Source: Rallus limicola
Taxonomy: Eukaryota > Chordata > Aves > Gruiformes > Rallidae
Direction: 5' to 3'
Assembly: GCA_022605955.1 (NCBI GenBank)
Contig: JAKCOZ010000309.1
Coordinates: forward strand, 62,001-126,000
Length of the DNA stretch: 64,000 nt
The notes below the pieces were generated by a model, which saw nothing but the letters and a program-made list of their open reading frames with translations, was not told the origin of the DNA and did no database searches. Both the position numbers and the translations under genes were made by a program. Numbering within the stretch: position 1 is the stretch's first letter; each line of letters starts with the position of its first letter. Below, one piece after another: positions 63,846-64,000 of this stretch.

Positions 63846-64000
63846 GTGCTTTTCTCGGCCCTAGCAGACTGCAGTTCAAAACATGCTAAACGTCCAGCAA
63901 TAACTCCCAAAGTAAAGAAGCTAGGCATGAAAGGCATAGCTTGTCTGAAACCTTATAACAGGACACACAAGCAGACCCTGTCACTTTGGCTCTCAGCCTT
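63846..64000. repeat. Partial monomer at right edge (monomer 323)
   Basis: The first 155 bases of an M-type copy with CCTTATAAC are present, and the tail is cut off by the window end. Confidence 0.97.

Larger units (their letters stand above)
1..64000. repeat. Tandem satellite array, 198-bp monomer, about 323 head-to-tail copies
   Basis: The whole window is one 198-bp unit repeated without interruption and always in the same orientation. Taking GTGCTTTTCT as monomer start, copies begin at 87, 285, 483 and so on to 63846, with 322 complete copies between 87 and 63845. Landmarks inside each copy, in order, are CTCGGCCCTAGC (positions 9-20), CTGCAG (24-29), AACGTCC (44-50), AAAGTAAAGAAGCTAGG (64-80), GGCATAGCTTG (88-98), ACACACAAG (118-126) and TTTTCCTTTGCCTGGAA (154-170). 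My count over the consensus gives 97 G or C in 198. Divergence between copies is a few percent, mainly substitutions. No other sequence class interrupts the array, so there is no gene-bearing stretch anywhere. Satellites of this size usually sit in eukaryotic heterochromatin; the chromosomal position is inference. I do not recognise the family. Confidence 0.98.
62264..64000. repeat. Array region VI, mixed tail to window edge (monomers 315-323)
   Basis: The order is MK LC MC(-2) MP MC MY LA MY M(partial). The run AACTTGCT with GCATGG, then LA, MY and a CCTTATAAC copy (monomers 320-323) resembles 226-229, but monomer 320 has a Y tail following GAGGG. The last monomer is cut at its position 155, so the array continues beyond the window. 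Confidence 0.93.

Noticed and set aside
590..63937. Reverse-strand open frames of up to about 1700 codons
   Set aside because: They are the mirror of the same periodic sequence. They end wherever TTATAA-bearing monomers put a stop on that strand, with no coding evidence.
1..64000. CRISPR array (regular direct repeats)
   Set aside because: The 198-bp units are similar along their whole length, with no short repeat alternating with unique spacers and no cas genes.
1..64000. CENP-B box in the monomer
   Set aside because: The box needs TTCG followed by CGGG in fixed spacing. The consensus CpGs are in CTCGGC, AACGTC and TACGGT, and no TTCG was seen.
1..64000. Transposon-derived origin (terminal repeats, target duplications, reverse transcriptase)
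   Set aside because: No inverted or long terminal repeat, poly-A tract or enzyme motif is visible in the 198-bp unit.
1..64000. Alpha satellite or telomere-type repeat
   Set aside because: The unit is 198 bp, not 171 bp, and has no resemblance that I can see to alpha satellite. No TTAGGG or TTTAGGG runs occur.
1..64000. Bacterial or phage locus
   Set aside because: There is no gene density, ribosome-site pattern or unique coding sequence. A homogeneous 64-kb satellite with higher-order structure is not a prokaryotic feature.

Overview
This window is one uninterrupted tandem satellite array. From base 1 to 64000 it is a head-to-tail repeat of a single 198-bp monomer (about 49% GC), always in the same orientation. 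Setting the monomer start at the conserved GTGCTTTTCT, I count a partial monomer at 1-86 (monomer 0), 322 complete monomers from 87 to 63845 (monomers 1-322), and a partial one at 63846-64000 (monomer 323). The array therefore runs off both ends. I see no unique sequence, transposon, inversion, RNA gene, CRISPR array or credible protein-coding gene. The phase of the repeat shows only six length-changed monomers: five carry the same +1 bp allele and one has lost 2 bp.

The organism is almost certainly a eukaryote, and the locus is probably centromeric, pericentromeric, subtelomeric or other constitutive heterochromatin. The monomer length is typical of satellites, and long homogenised arrays with higher-order structure are a eukaryotic hallmark. 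Several recurrent variants are CpG to TpG/CpA changes, which suggests a methylated genome (vertebrate or plant). I do not recognise the family and cannot name a species.

Two linked tail haplotypes dominate: C (GAGGGAACATGCCTGGAAC...ACG) and Y (GAAGGAACATACCTGCTAC...ACA). Rarer tails are K (ends CTATAAAA), P (ends CTTCTAAA), A and S. A second marker at monomer positions 81-83 is CAT (M) or ACT (L, rarely CCT or ATT). Strings such as 'MC LA MY' in the entries use these codes. They show higher-order repeats (HORs) of several lengths: 3, 4, 7, 11, 18, 20 and about 41-43 monomers.

Regional layout: 1-21277 holds all five +1-bp monomers and three rounds of an 11-monomer HOR. 21278-33751 has four copies of a TCCTATGCC variant. 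33752-44443 begins just after a TAG-bearing monomer, contains a second copy of that segment, and includes an exact-looking 7-monomer tandem duplication. 44444-54343 has 3-, 4- and 11-monomer duplications and TAA-bearing monomers. 54344-62436 is a 20-monomer (3960-bp) HOR in two nearly identical copies. 62264-64000 is a mixed tail containing the only 2-bp deletion.

Very long reading frames exist on both strands only because 198 is divisible by 3 and the consensus has no stop in one frame of each strand. I treat them as repeat artefacts. The interest of the window lies in its record of unequal exchange and homogenisation, not in genes acting together.
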